From Actinomycetota bacterium (GTDB lineage Bacteria > Actinomycetota > UBA4738 > HRBIN12), in assembly GCA_035697485.1 (NCBI GenBank), contig DASSCU010000011.1, forward strand, positions 1 to 64,000: a stretch of DNA of 64,000 nt, in the 5' to 3' direction. The translations under genes were made by a program, and so were the position numbers. This document shows, one piece after another, positions 8,760-17,817 of this stretch; the stretch's first letter is position 1, and every line of letters begins with the position of its first letter. The notes under the pieces were generated by a model that was not told where the DNA came from, ran no database searches, and worked only from the letters and a program-made list of their open reading frames with translations.

Positions 8760-9777
8760 GCGAACGATCGTCGCTCGCAGGCCGTGACTACATCGAGACG
8801 CTCGAGTGGACCGTAGACGAGATCGACGAGGTCCTCGCGCTCGCGAGCGAGCTGAAGGCGAAGTTCAAGGCGGGGGAGCCCCACAGGCTGCTGCCCGACG
8901 AGACCCTGTTCATGCTGTTCCTGGACAAGTCCACGCGGACGAGGAACGCGTTCGAGGCGGGGATGACCCAGCTCGGCGGCCATGCCCACTACCTCGACGC
9001 CGAGAAGACCTAGGTCGCGCACGGCGAGAGCCCCAAGGACGTGGGCATCATCCTGTCCCGGTACGGCCACGCCTCGCGATCCGCCACGACCTGGTCCCCG
9101 GGGAGGGGAATGCCTACATGCGCGAGGTGGCGCGCTGGGCCGAGATCCCCGTGATCAACCTGCAGTGCGACGTCGACCACCCCACGCAGACGATCGCCGA
9201 CCTCATGACGCTCCGCGAGCATCGGGGGAACGATCTCCGGGGCCTGAGGGCGGCGGTCACGTGGGCGTTCGCCCCCTCGTACGCGAAGCCGATGTCCGTG
9301 CCGCAGGGCCTCGCCGCGCTCCTTCCGCGTTTCGGGATCGACGTCGTTCTCGCGCATCCTCCGGGCTTCGAGCTGATGCCTGAGCTGATGGCGCGCGCCG
9401 AGCGGGCTGCGGCAGAGGGGGGAGGATCGATCTCGTTCGCCGCCGACATGGACGAGGCCTTCCGCGGCGCGGACGTCGTGTATCCGAAGTCGTGGGGGCG
9501 GCTCGACCTTTTCGGCGATCAGGAGGCGGCGTTGGCCGACGCGGCGAAGTACGAGGACCGGATCTGCGACGCCCGCCGGATGGGGCTGGCGAACGACGAT
9601 GCCGCGTACATGCATTGCCTGCCGGCGGACCGGGGGAACGAGGTCACCGACGAGGTGATCGACGGGCCCCGGTCGATCGTCTACGACGAGGCCGAGAACC
9701 GGCTCCACACGGGGAAAGCGCTGATGGCGCTCACGATGGGGGGCATCCGCTCTGAGCCGTTCGTGCCGAACGCCTAG
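8756..9777 (+). pseudogene. YgeW-like knotted carbamoyltransferase, stop codon plus frameshift
   Basis: Relative of ornithine and aspartate carbamoyltransferases, closest in pattern to the knotted YgeW group found with purine-catabolic genes. The carbamoyl-phosphate loop DKSTRTRNAFEAGM and the C-terminal MHCLPADRGNEV motif are present. Two lesions split it. TAG at 9011-9013 falls in DAEKT-stop-VAHGESPKDVG, where relatives carry Gln. A missing base at about 9071 then moves the frame from RYGHA to AIRHDLVPGEGNAYMREVARW. With both repaired the product would be about 340 residues, the normal length. It starts at ATG 8756 (GTGAGC also lies there), overlapping the large-subunit stop, and ends overlapping the convergent small gene. 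Either a decayed gene or assembly errors. Confidence 0.82.
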
Positions 9778-9977
9778 GCAGCGACCGGCACCCGCTCGGG
9801 TGCCTCGGCCACCCAGCGATGGGCCTCGTGGTTCCAGGTGAGCGGTCGCCGCACGTCGTCGAGGAACTCGATGTAGATCTCGCCTCGACGCTCCTCTTCG
9901 GCGAGCAGCGCGAGCTCGGTGTCGTCGACGTCGGTCTCTCGCTTCGCCATCCTCCAGTAGACGATGTGGTGGCGCAT
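9774..9977 (-). CDS. Small hypothetical protein
   Basis: Unrecognised 67-residue cytoplasmic protein, MRHHIVYWRMAKRE at the start and then mainly acidic helix-forming sequence (LALLAEEERRGEIYIEFLDD). I choose ATG 9977 because AGGAGG lies 7 nt upstream; a longer frame extends to 10145 but looks non-coding. It converges with the carbamoyltransferase, overlapping its last 4 bases, and is divergent from the saccharopine dehydrogenase-like gene. No motif suggests a function. Confidence 0.55.
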   Translation of the reverse strand: MRHHIVYWRMAKRETDVDDTELALLAEEERRGEIYIEFLDDVRRPLTWNHEAHRWVAEAPERVPVAA

Positions 9978-10103
9978 CCTCATGCCTCCTCGTAGGTCCA
10001 CGGTCATCGTCGTCCGTGAGTGGGGCCGCGGGAGGTGACGAGGGTCCCGAGGAGCGGGGGCCGCCCGGCGCGTCTCGCGCCGTTCGGAGGGCCCGTCGCC
10101 GAT

Positions 10104-10109
10104 TACCAT
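10104..10109 (+). promoter_or_regulatory. -10 hexamer TACCAT of the saccharopine dehydrogenase-like gene
   Basis: TACCAT lies 34 nt upstream of ATG 10144. This leaves a short leader holding the ribosome-binding site gggggag, so this transcript is leadered, unlike many others here. Confidence 0.45.
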
Positions 10110-10143
10110 CGCGGGCATCCGTGCCCGAGGGGGAGATGGCGAC

Positions 10144-11367
10144 ATGAGGATCTTGGTGGTGGGTTCCGGGGGCGTGGGCTCCGCGTTCGCTCCGATCGCG
10201 GCCCGGCGGGACTTCTACGAGCACGTCGTGTTCGCCGACATCGACGGGGCGAAGGCGCAGCGCATCGTCGACCGCTACGGCTCCGGGGGCCGGTTCGCCG
10301 CGGCCAAGGTCGACGCGACCAACGCGACGCAGGTGGCCGACGCCGCTCGCGCCCACGACTGCGACATCATCCTGAACGCGGCCGACCCTCGCTTCGTGAT
10401 GCCCGTCTTCCTGGGCGCTCTCGAGGCCGGTGTGAACTACATGGACATGGCGATGTCGCTCTCCGAGCCCCACCCCCAGCGTCCGTACGAGGAGGTCGGG
10501 AAGAAGCTCGGCGACGATCAGTTCGCGATGTCGGACCTGTGGGAAGACCGCGGGGCGCTCGCTCTCGTCGGCATCGGCATCGAGCCGGGAGCAGCCGACG
10601 TGTTCGCCCGGTACGCGGCCGACCATCTGTTCGGCCGCATCGACGAGGTGGGCGTTCGCGACGGCGCGAACCTCGAGATCGAGGGGTACGACTTCGCGCC
10701 GACGTTCTCGATCTGGACCACGATCGAGGAGTGTCTGAACCCGCCGGTGATCTGGGAGAAGGACCGCGGATGGTTCACCACCGCGCCGTTCAGCGAGCCG
10801 GAGATGTTCTCGTTCCCCGAGGGCATCGGCGAGGTCGAGTGCGTGAACGTCGAGCACGAGGAGGTGCTGCTCGTGCCGCGGTGGGTCGACTGCCGTCGCG
10901 TCACGTTCAAGTACGGCCTCGGCGACGAGTTCATCCAGGTGCTCGAGACCCTGCATAAGCTCGGACTCGACCGCGTGGAGAAGGTGAACGTACGCGGGGC
11001 GGAGGTCTCGCCGCGCGATGTCGTCGCGGCGGCGCTGCCCGACCCTATGACGCTCGGCGACACGATGACGGGGAAGACGTGCGCGGGCACGTGGGTGACC
11101 GGCACCGGCACCGACGGAGCTCCCCGCGAGGTCTACCTCTACCACGTCGTCGACAACGAGCAGACGTGGAAGGACGACGGCGCGCAGGCGGTCGTGTGGC
11201 AGACGGCGATCAACCCCGTGATCGCCCTCGAGCTCCTCGCGAACGGCACCTGGGCGGGCGCAGGCGTGCTTGGGCCCGAGGCGTTCGATGCCGTGCCGTT
11301 CCTCGACCTGTTGAACGAGCACGACAGTCCGTGGGGCATGACCGAGATGACGCCGCGGACCGCGTGA
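10144..11367 (+). CDS. Saccharopine dehydrogenase family oxidoreductase (Lys9-like)
   Basis: NAD(P)-dependent oxidoreductase of 407 residues. The N-terminal Rossmann motif is VVGSGGVGSAFAPIA, with the acidic residue of the second strand in FADIDGAKA. The family core follows, including ILNAADPRFVMPVFLGALEAG, YMDMAM and GIGIEPGAADVFARYAADHL, then the C-terminal Lys9/Lys1-type domain. Family members act on saccharopine or carboxynorspermidine, or remain uncharacterised; nothing nearby indicates lysine or polyamine metabolism, so the substrate is unknown. The start ATG has gggggag upstream. It is followed by a convergent SRPBCC gene 26 bp away. Length and motifs look complete. Confidence 0.82.
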   Translation: MRILVVGSGGVGSAFAPIAARRDFYEHVVFADIDGAKAQRIVDRYGSGGRFAAAKVDATNATQVADAARAHDCDIILNAADPRFVMPVFLGALEAGVNYMDMAMSLSEPHPQRPYEEVGKKLGDDQFAMSDLWEDRGALALVGIGIEPGAADVFARYAADHLFGRIDEVGVRDGANLEIEGYDFAPTFSIWTTIEECLNPPVIWEKDRGWFTTAPFSEPEMFSFPEGIGEVECVNVEHEEVLLVPRWVDCRRVTFKYGLGDEFIQVLETLHKLGLDRVEKVNVRGAEVSPRDVVAAALPDPMTLGDTMTGKTCAGTWVTGTGTDGAPREVYLYHVVDNEQTWKDDGAQAVVWQTAINPVIALELLANGTWAGAGVLGPEAFDAVPFLDLLNEHDSPWGMTEMTPRTA

Positions 11368-11393
11368 GATCCGACGTCGCCGGGTGAGGGGCC

Positions 11394-11837
11394 TCAGACG
11401 CGCGCGTCGAGCGCCTTCTTCAGCCCCGCGACCGCCCGGTCGCTCATCTGGTCGAGGCGGCCCCGGAGGAACGGCAGCGCGATCGATGTCGGCCCCTTGA
11501 GGCCGAGGTCGGCCACGTAGGTCACGTGGGTGCCTCCGTCCTCACGCGGGGCGAACGAGATCACGTCGACGCCGTGGAAGTTCTTCCCGTCACCGACGAA
11601 TGTGACACTGCTCGGGCGTTCGTAGGCGGTGATCTCGTAGACGATCGTCTGTTCGGTCGAGCCGAACCGGGAGAGCAGCTCGAAGCGGCTGCCGAGGCCG
11701 ATCGGGTCCTCGTCCAGCCTGCGAGCCCGCGGGATGCCGGGGTCCCACTCCTCGGTGGTGGAGAAGTCCGCGACGAAGTCGAACGCGCGCTCGGGGGAGC
11801 AGGCGGTCTCGATCACACGTTCCACGCGGTGAGCCAT
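11394..11837 (-). CDS. SRPBCC (START-like) ligand-binding protein
   Basis: Polyketide-cyclase/SRPBCC superfamily protein of 147 residues. It begins VERVIETACSPERAFDFVADF and continues with TEEWDPGI, the typical first strand and helix of the fold, which makes a deep pocket for hydrophobic ligands. Later parts give the expected antiparallel strands and a long C-terminal helix (LDQMSDRAVAGLKKAL). The ligand is unknown and these genes are often genomic singletons. The start ATG 11837 has TATGCT 6 nt upstream on the same strand, indicating a leaderless transcript. It is divergent from the GGDEF-EAL gene. Confidence 0.8.
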   Translation of the reverse strand: MAHRVERVIETACSPERAFDFVADFSTTEEWDPGIPRARRLDEDPIGLGSRFELLSRFGSTEQTIVYEITAYERPSSVTFVGDGKNFHGVDVISFAPREDGGTHVTYVADLGLKGPTSIALPFLRGRLDQMSDRAVAGLKKALDARV

Positions 11838-11843
11838 GGAACG

Positions 11844-11849
11844 AGCATA
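11844..11849 (-). promoter_or_regulatory. -10 hexamer TATGCT, leaderless SRPBCC gene
   Basis: Read on the minus strand, TATGCT sits 6 nt before ATG 11837, so transcription should begin at or next to the start codon. Confidence 0.5.
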
Positions 11850-11972
11850 GGCGCCATGGAGTCCTTCGCCGGAGTGGAACCCACGCACCGGCGCTGCGTG
11901 TGGGCTCGCGCTCATGTCGACGGCCCGGCCATCCGATGCATACCGAGAGACGTCTCGGAAGGATTGGCACGC

Positions 11973-14096
11973 ATGGTGACCGAACGCGACCCGGCGTCGG
12001 CGCTCGATGCTGCCGGCGCCCGCTTCGCCGCGATGATCGAGCCCGGGTCGCTGCTGGAGGCGACGCCCGAATGTCTCGTCGTCGCGAGCACCGACGGCCG
12101 CATCGTGTTCGCGAACCAACGCGTCCAGGAGCTGACGGGATTCGGCCGCGACGAGCTGGTCGGCCGATCGGTGGAACTGCTCGTCGCGGCCGACCTGCTC
12201 GACCTCGGCACGGGCGACCGGGTCGAGGCCGTCTGCGGCACGAGCGAAGGCGGGACCGTGCCGGTGGAGGTGCACGTCGGGCGCATCGACGGTCCCGCGC
12301 CGCTGATGGTGGTGACGCTGCGCGACGCGACCGAGCTGCAGGCGGGGCGGGAGGCGAGGTTCGAGGCCGAGGCAAAATACCGTGCCCTCGTCGAGCAGAT
12401 CCCCGCGGTCGTCTACCTCGACCCCGTCGACGAGAACGCCGACTCGATCTACGTGAGCCCGCAGGTCGTCACCCTGCTCGGCATCGACCCCGACGAATGG
12501 CTCACCGACCCCTACTGCTGGCGCAAGCACGTGCACCCCGAGGACCTCGATCGCGCGTGGGACGAGTACGAGCAGGCGTTCAAGGAGCACACGACCCTCA
12601 ACCACGAGTACCGCATGGTGCACGAGGACGGCACGATCAAGTGGGTGCTCGAGCAGGCGTATCCGATCAAGGACGAGCAGGGTGAGCCGTGGCTGATCCA
12701 GGGCGTGATCTTCGACATCACGGCCCGTAAGGCCGCAGAGGACCAGGTGGCGTTCCTCGCGTACCACGACAAGCTCACGGGACTACCGAACCGGCTCCTG
12801 TTCGAGGAGATGCTCGAGAACGCGATCTCGCGTGCCCGGCGACACGATCTCGGCGTGGGCGTGATCTTCGTCGACCTCGACAACTTCAAGCTCGTGAACG
12901 ACTCCCTCGGGCACGCCGCCGGCGATCAGCTCCTCGCACAGCTGGCGGAGCGGCTCCGCGTGTACACGCGTGAGACCGACCTCGTCGCGCGTCAGGGCGG
13001 CGACGAGTTCCTGCTGCTGCTGTCCGATCTCGATCGGACCCACGACACGGGATCGGACCGGGAGGCGGCGATGATCGTCGCCGAGTCGGTGGCCTCGCGT
13101 GTGCACGAGTCGCTGGCCGAGCCGTTCGTGCTGAACGGCACGGAGTTCATCGCGAGCGGATCGATCGGCATCTCGCTCTTCCCCCAGGACGCGCTCGATG
13201 CCGAGACGCTGATGAAGAACGCCGACGCGGCGATGTACCAGTCGAAGCGCCAAGAGCCCGGCGGCTACGTCGTGTTCGCGACGAGCGGCGACGACCCGAA
13301 GAAGAAGCTGTCGCTCACGACGCGACTGCGCCGGGCGGTCGAGTACGAGGACTGGGTGCTGCACTACCAACCCGTCGTGAACCTGGCCGACGGCTCGGTC
13401 GAGGGGGTCGAGGCGCTCGTGCGCTGGCATGGCCCGAACGGCGGCATCGTGCCGCCCGGCGAGTTCATCCCCCTGGCGGAGGAGCTCGGGCTGATCGAGG
13501 CGATCGGCGACTGGGTGATCGACGGGATGGCAGCGCAGCAGCGCGCCTGGGCCGACGACGGCCTCGATCTCACGGTGGGCTTCAACCTCTCGCCCCGTCA
13601 GCTGTGGTCGGCGCACCTCGCCGAGAAGATCCTGAAGAAGCTCCGCGCCGCCGACGTCGATCCGTCGAAGGTCGTCGTCGAGATCACCGAGTCCACCGCG
13701 ATGGCCGACCCGGACCGGACCCAGAAGATCCTGGCCGAGCTGCGCGCGTGGGGCCTGTCGCTCGCGATCGACGACTTCGGCACCGGGTACTCGTCGCTCG
13801 CGCGCCTGAAGCACCTGCCGGTCCAGATCCTGAAGATCGACCGGTCGTTCATCCGCGACGTGCACCGCGACACCGGCCTCGCGAGCATGGTGCGGGCGAT
13901 GATCCAGCTCGCGAGCGGGCTCGGCATGGTGCCGCTGGCCGAGGGCATCGAGACCGCAGCAGAACTGGAGTTCCTGAAGGCACACGGATGCTCGATGGGC
14001 CAGGGCTTCCATTTCGCTCGGCCGGTTCCCGCCGAGGAGATCCCCGCCCTCGTGACCCGCAAGCTCGGGCTGGCGCCGGCCGACACCCCGCGCTGA
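11973..14096 (+). CDS. PAS-PAS-GGDEF-EAL cyclic-di-GMP turnover protein
   Basis: Signalling protein of 707 residues. Two PAS domains (about 25-130 and 140-255; the second has the EYRMVHEDGTIKWV and DITARK hallmarks) precede a GGDEF diguanylate cyclase domain and an EAL phosphodiesterase domain. The cyclase motif is intact (GGDEF 342-346) with the inhibitory RxxD site RETD at 333-336. The EAL domain is also intact (EAL 480-482, then FNLSPRQLW, EITEST and DDFGTGYSS). It could therefore both make and cleave cyclic-di-GMP, with PAS sensing choosing the direction. No transmembrane segment is seen, so it is cytoplasmic. ATG 11973 has ggaagga upstream; the frame runs further upstream but that part is the divergent promoter region. 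It precedes leuS as a separate unit. Confidence 0.9.
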   Translation: MVTERDPASALDAAGARFAAMIEPGSLLEATPECLVVASTDGRIVFANQRVQELTGFGRDELVGRSVELLVAADLLDLGTGDRVEAVCGTSEGGTVPVEVHVGRIDGPAPLMVVTLRDATELQAGREARFEAEAKYRALVEQIPAVVYLDPVDENADSIYVSPQVVTLLGIDPDEWLTDPYCWRKHVHPEDLDRAWDEYEQAFKEHTTLNHEYRMVHEDGTIKWVLEQAYPIKDEQGEPWLIQGVIFDITARKAAEDQVAFLAYHDKLTGLPNRLLFEEMLENAISRARRHDLGVGVIFVDLDNFKLVNDSLGHAAGDQLLAQLAERLRVYTRETDLVARQGGDEFLLLLSDLDRTHDTGSDREAAMIVAESVASRVHESLAEPFVLNGTEFIASGSIGISLFPQDALDAETLMKNADAAMYQSKRQEPGGYVVFATSGDDPKKKLSLTTRLRRAVEYEDWVLHYQPVVNLADGSVEGVEALVRWHGPNGGIVPPGEFIPLAEELGLIEAIGDWVIDGMAAQQRAWADDGLDLTVGFNLSPRQLWSAHLAEKILKKLRAADVDPSKVVVEITESTAMADPDRTQKILAELRAWGLSLAIDDFGTGYSSLARLKHLPVQILKIDRSFIRDVHRDTGLASMVRAMIQLASGLGMVPLAEGIETAAELEFLKAHGCSMGQGFHFARPVPAEEIPALVTRKLGLAPADTPR

Positions 14097-14128
14097 CGCG
14101 TCTCCCGGAGGCGCTTCCGACCCTCCGC

Positions 14129-14134
14129 TACCAT
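14129..14134 (+). promoter_or_regulatory. -10 hexamer TACCAT, leaderless leuS
   Basis: TACCAT ends 8 nt before ATG 14143. No convincing -35 is visible. Confidence 0.55.
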
Positions 14135-14142
14135 CTACCGCC

Positions 14143-16605
14143 ATGAGCAGGCGGTACGACCCGAGCGAGTTCGAACCGAAGTGGCAGCAGGCCTGGGCCG
14201 ACGAGCGCATCTACGAGGCGTCGGAGGATGCCGCCGACGAGCGGCCGCGGTTCTACGCGCTCGATATGTACCCGTATCCCTCGGGCGACCTGCACATGGG
14301 TCACGCCGAGGCGTTCAGCGGGGGCGACGTGGTCGCCCGATATCGGTGGATGCGCGGGGACAACGTGCTCCATCCGGTCGGATGGGACTCGTTCGGGCTG
14401 CCGGCAGAGAACGCCGCGATCAAGCGGGGCATCGACCCCAGGGCGTGGACCGATGCGAACATCGAGCAGCAGGCGCGGTCGTTCCGGCGCATGGGTATGT
14501 CGTTCGATTGGACCCGGCGCCTGGCCGTGCACGAGCCCGAGTACTACCGGTGGACCCAGTGGTTGTTCCTGCGGTTCTTCGAGAAGGGGCTGGCCTACCG
14601 CAAGGAGTCGCCCGTCAACTGGTGCCCCAAGGACCAGACCGTGTTGGCGAACGAGCAGGTGATCCAGGGGGCGTGCGAGCGCTGCGGCGTGATGGTGGAG
14701 CGCCGCAACCTGACCCAGTGGTTCTTCAAGATCACCGACTACGCGCAGCGCCTGCTCGACGACGAGGACCAGCTCGTGCGGTGGCCTGAACGCGTGCTGA
14801 CCATGCAGCGCAACTGGATCGGCCGCAGCGAGGGCGCGCGCGTCACGTTCACGATCGAGGAGACGGGCGAGGAGATCGAGGTCTTCACCACCCGCCCCGA
14901 CACCCTGTGGGGCGTCACGTTCTTCGTGTTCTCGGTCGAGCACCCCGCGGTCGAGCGCCTCGCGAAGCTCGGCGGCACCTGGGCCGAGGTCGAGCCGCTG
15001 ATCCAGCGCTCCCGCGCGGCCTCGCTCGCGAGCCGGGAGGCCGCCGATACCAAGGAAGGCGCGGCCCTCGGCGTGCACGCGGTCAACCCGGTGAACGGTG
15101 AGACGGTGCCCGTCTACGCGGCGCCGTACGTGCTGATGGAGTACGGGACCGGCGCGATCATGGCCGTGCCCGCGCACGACGAGCGCGACTTCGCGTTCGC
15201 ACGGCAGCACGGCCTGCCGGTGCGGGTCGTGATCCGGCCCGAGGGATCGGAACCGATCGACGCCGACGCCATAACCGAGGCGCTGCCGCACGAGGGCGTG
15301 ATGGTCGACAGCGGGCCGTTCGACGGGGAGCCCTCACCGGCCTCGATCGCGAAGGTCGCGGCCTGGCTCGAGCGGGAAGGGCGGGGCGAGGCCACCGTGA
15401 ACTTCCGCCTGCGGGACTGGCTGCTCTCGCGGCAGCGGTACTGGGGGGCCCCGATCCCGATCGTGCACTGTCCTTCATGCGGAGAGGTGCCGGTACCCGA
15501 CGACGAGCTGCCGGTGCTGCTGCCCGACGACGCCGACTTCCAGCTGGGTGGGGAGAGTCCGCTGGCCCGTCATCCCACCTGGAAGCACGTGCGGTGCCCG
15601 TCGTGCGGCGGCGAGGCGACCCGTGACACCGACACGATGGACACGTTCGTCGACTCGAGCTGGTACCTGTTCCGGTACTGCTCGCCGGGCTACGAGGGCG
15701 GGCCGTTCCGCCGCGAGGACGTCGACCGCTGGATGCCGGTCGGCCAGTACACCGGCGGCGTCGAACACGCGATCCTGCACCTGCTCTACACGCGGTTCTT
15801 CACGAAGGTGCTCTACGACCTAGGCATGGTCGGCTTCACCGAGCCGTTCCCGCGCCTGATGAACCAGGGCCAGGTGATCTACGACGGCGCCTCGATGAGC
15901 AAGTCGAAGGGCAACATCGTCGAGCCGATGCCGATCGTGGAGCGATGGGGCGCCGATACGATGCGGCTGATCATGTTGTTCGCCGGTCCGTTCGAGGACG
16001 ACATCGACTGGAAGCTGATCGCCGGCGACGACCCGAACCGGCGTCCGGGGGTGCACTCGTGGCTCGGGCGGGTGTTCGCAGCCGTCGGCGACGCGGTGCA
16101 ACGTGGCGACGCCTCGCCGGAGCCCGATGCCTTGGTGCGCCTCACGCACAAGACGATAGCGGGCGTCACCGACGATCTCGACCGGTTCCGGTTCAACACC
16201 GCGATCTCGAAGCTCCAGGTGCTCACGAACGAGATGCGGACCGCTCTCGACGCGGGCGGGGGTGCCCTCGGTGCCGCGCGCGCCCTCGTGCAGATGCTCG
16301 CACCGTTCGCACCGTTCGCGGCCGAGGAGCTGTGGCGCGTCGAGTTCGGGGAGCCTGCGTCGGTGCACCGGTCCAGCTGGCCCTCGTTCGACCCCGCCCT
16401 CGTGGTCGAGGACACCGTCACGATGGTCTTCCAGGTCGACGGGAAGCTCCGCGACAAGGCCGAGGTGTCGGCCGACATCGACGAAGCCCGTGCGCTCGAG
16501 TTGGCGCGCGGCAGCGACAAGGTGCGGGCCGCGATCCACGGACGCGAGGTCGTGCGGGAGATCGTGCGCGTGCCGAAGCTCGTGAACCTCGTCACGAAGC
16601 GCTGA
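14143..16605 (+). CDS. leuS: Leucyl-tRNA synthetase
   Basis: Class I aminoacyl-tRNA synthetase that charges tRNA-Leu. The product of 820 residues is of bacterial LeuRS length. The catalytic HIGH motif appears as PSGDLHMGHAEAF near residue 50 and KMSKS as MSKSKGNIVEP near residue 585. The editing (CP1) domain follows FTTRPDTLWG, including VPAHDERDF. A zinc-type pair is seen in CPSCGEV and CPSCGG. The C-terminal anticodon-binding and tail domains are complete. It is transcribed from its own leaderless-type promoter and converges with the sulfite oxidase-like gene. No oddities. Confidence 0.97.
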   Translation: MSRRYDPSEFEPKWQQAWADERIYEASEDAADERPRFYALDMYPYPSGDLHMGHAEAFSGGDVVARYRWMRGDNVLHPVGWDSFGLPAENAAIKRGIDPRAWTDANIEQQARSFRRMGMSFDWTRRLAVHEPEYYRWTQWLFLRFFEKGLAYRKESPVNWCPKDQTVLANEQVIQGACERCGVMVERRNLTQWFFKITDYAQRLLDDEDQLVRWPERVLTMQRNWIGRSEGARVTFTIEETGEEIEVFTTRPDTLWGVTFFVFSVEHPAVERLAKLGGTWAEVEPLIQRSRAASLASREAADTKEGAALGVHAVNPVNGETVPVYAAPYVLMEYGTGAIMAVPAHDERDFAFARQHGLPVRVVIRPEGSEPIDADAITEALPHEGVMVDSGPFDGEPSPASIAKVAAWLEREGRGEATVNFRLRDWLLSRQRYWGAPIPIVHCPSCGEVPVPDDELPVLLPDDADFQLGGESPLARHPTWKHVRCPSCGGEATRDTDTMDTFVDSSWYLFRYCSPGYEGGPFRREDVDRWMPVGQYTGGVEHAILHLLYTRFFTKVLYDLGMVGFTEPFPRLMNQGQVIYDGASMSKSKGNIVEPMPIVERWGADTMRLIMLFAGPFEDDIDWKLIAGDDPNRRPGVHSWLGRVFAAVGDAVQRGDASPEPDALVRLTHKTIAGVTDDLDRFRFNTAISKLQVLTNEMRTALDAGGGALGAARALVQMLAPFAPFAAEELWRVEFGEPASVHRSSWPSFDPALVVEDTVTMVFQVDGKLRDKAEVSADIDEARALELARGSDKVRAAIHGREVVREIVRVPKLVNLVTKR

Positions 16606-16628
16606 CTGGCCCAACTCCTGGAGCTCGC

Positions 16629-16662
16629 GCCCCGAGCTCAGGCCCCGGAGCTCAGGCCCCGG
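16629..16662. repeat. Short tandem repeat between convergent genes
   Basis: Two and a half copies of a 13-14 bp unit (GCCCCGAGCTCAG, then GCCCCGGAGCTCAG, then GCCCCGG). The unit contains the palindrome GAGCTC, so GAGCTC copies at 16621, 16634 and 16648 could pair as weak hairpins between leuS and the convergent gene. No T-tract follows, so a terminator is not claimed. Confidence 0.5.
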
Positions 16663-17782
16663 CGACCGTGACCCGCAGGCGGTGTACGGCGTTGTTCGCG
16701 TACCCACCGAGGTTCGGCTCGGCGTGGAGCGGCTGGCACGCGCCCGACGCATCCGTCGCCCGGCATGCGAGCTCATGGATTCCCGGGGTCGCGTTCCAGT
16801 CGAAGGTCCAGCGCTGCCACGCGTGCCGAGCAGGAGCCGGCTCGAGGACCGCCTCCGCCCACGTGCGGAGTCCGTCGACGCTGACCTCGACGCGTTCGAT
16901 CGAGGCCGAACCGGACCATGCCCGTCCCTCGAGCGTCGTGGGTCCGGCTCCCAACACGCGGTCGCGTTCGGGGAACGTCGGCACGCCGGGCGGGACCATC
17001 AGCGATCTCACGCGGATGCGTGACAGAGGCTCGCCGGCGTCGTCGGGGTCGTTCCGGAGCCGGTAGGACACGAGGTTCTGGTAGCCGCCGAACTGTTCGG
17101 GGAGCGCCGTGATCCGGTCAAGCCACTTCACGTGCGTCATGCCGTACCAGCCGGGCACGACGAGCCGTGCGGGTGCCCCGTGCTGGGGAAGCAGTGGCCG
17201 TCCGTTCATCTCGTAGGCGATCATGACGTCGTCGCGCATCGCCTCGGCGAGCGGAAGGCCGCGCTCGTACGCCTGCTCCTCGCCCCCTTCGATGCCCCGG
17301 TCGAGTCCGGCGAACGCGATATCGACGGTGTCCGCCGGGACCCCGGCTTCCTGCAGGAGTGGTGCGAGCGGTGTCCCCGTCCACTCGGCGGTGCCCACTG
17401 CCTCGAGCAGCCATGGCTGGCTCGGCGGGCGTTCCTCGAACATCGCGCGGCCGTTCCCTGCGCATTCCAACGTGACCGGCGCGGTGACGCGCGGACGCTC
17501 GCGGAGGGCGTCGATGCTGAGACGTCGCGGTTGCTCGAACCCATCGAGGGTGAGCGACCATCCGGCAGCGTCGACGAGCGGCATGTCGTAGTGGATCAGC
17601 AGGTAGTGGAGGCCGGCGGGCGTGATGTCGGACCGGAGCGCCTCGAGCGGCAGGCCGTGGTTCCTCGCCGCCTGGGCGAGCTCGTCCAAGCCGATGCCAT
17701 CGTCGCGGTGTCGCTGCATCGGCTGATGCAACCACGTTCCGTGCCCGAAGGCGAACCGCCGCACAGCCGTGACGCGCGTCAC
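16652..17782 (-). CDS. Sulfite oxidase-like molybdopterin oxidoreductase
   Basis: Member of the sulfite oxidase/nitrate reductase Mo-cofactor family, 376 residues. The Mo-ligand cysteine is C107 in VTLECAGNGR. The pocket sequence HGAPARLVVPGWYGMTHVKWLDRI is characteristic. The C-terminal Ig-like dimerisation domain runs from about residue 260, with VEVSVDGLRTWAEA and the terminal HELACRATD region. There is no haem domain, signal peptide or Tat motif, so it is probably a cytoplasmic or unpaired sulfite dehydrogenase-like enzyme; electron acceptor and substrate are unknown. GTG start. It is divergent from comEA with only 35 bp between them, so the two promoters overlap. Confidence 0.85.
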   Translation of the reverse strand: MTRVTAVRRFAFGHGTWLHQPMQRHRDDGIGLDELAQAARNHGLPLEALRSDITPAGLHYLLIHYDMPLVDAAGWSLTLDGFEQPRRLSIDALRERPRVTAPVTLECAGNGRAMFEERPPSQPWLLEAVGTAEWTGTPLAPLLQEAGVPADTVDIAFAGLDRGIEGGEEQAYERGLPLAEAMRDDVMIAYEMNGRPLLPQHGAPARLVVPGWYGMTHVKWLDRITALPEQFGGYQNLVSYRLRNDPDDAGEPLSRIRVRSLMVPPGVPTFPERDRVLGAGPTTLEGRAWSGSASIERVEVSVDGLRTWAEAVLEPAPARHAWQRWTFDWNATPGIHELACRATDASGACQPLHAEPNLGGYANNAVHRLRVTVAGA

Positions 17783-17804
17783 TGAACGCCTACGAGGGCC
17801 CCCC

Positions 17805-17810
17805 TAGCGT
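17805..17810 (+). promoter_or_regulatory. -10 hexamer TAGCGT, leaderless comEA
   Basis: TAGCGT lies 7 nt before ATG 17818, inside the 35-bp divergent gap with the sulfite oxidase-like gene. Confidence 0.45.
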
Positions 17811-17817
17811 CCGTGGC

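Noticed and set aside
4113-9013. Stop codons TAA and TAG read as recoded amino acids
   Set aside because: Only one of each occurs, in unrelated contexts, beside a frameshift in one gene, and all housekeeping genes use normal stops. Damage or error is simpler.
16606-16662. Bidirectional terminator between leuS and the sulfite oxidase-like gene
   Set aside because: The hairpins rest on short GAGCTC palindromes inside a tandem repeat and lack a T-tract, so only the repeat is annotated.
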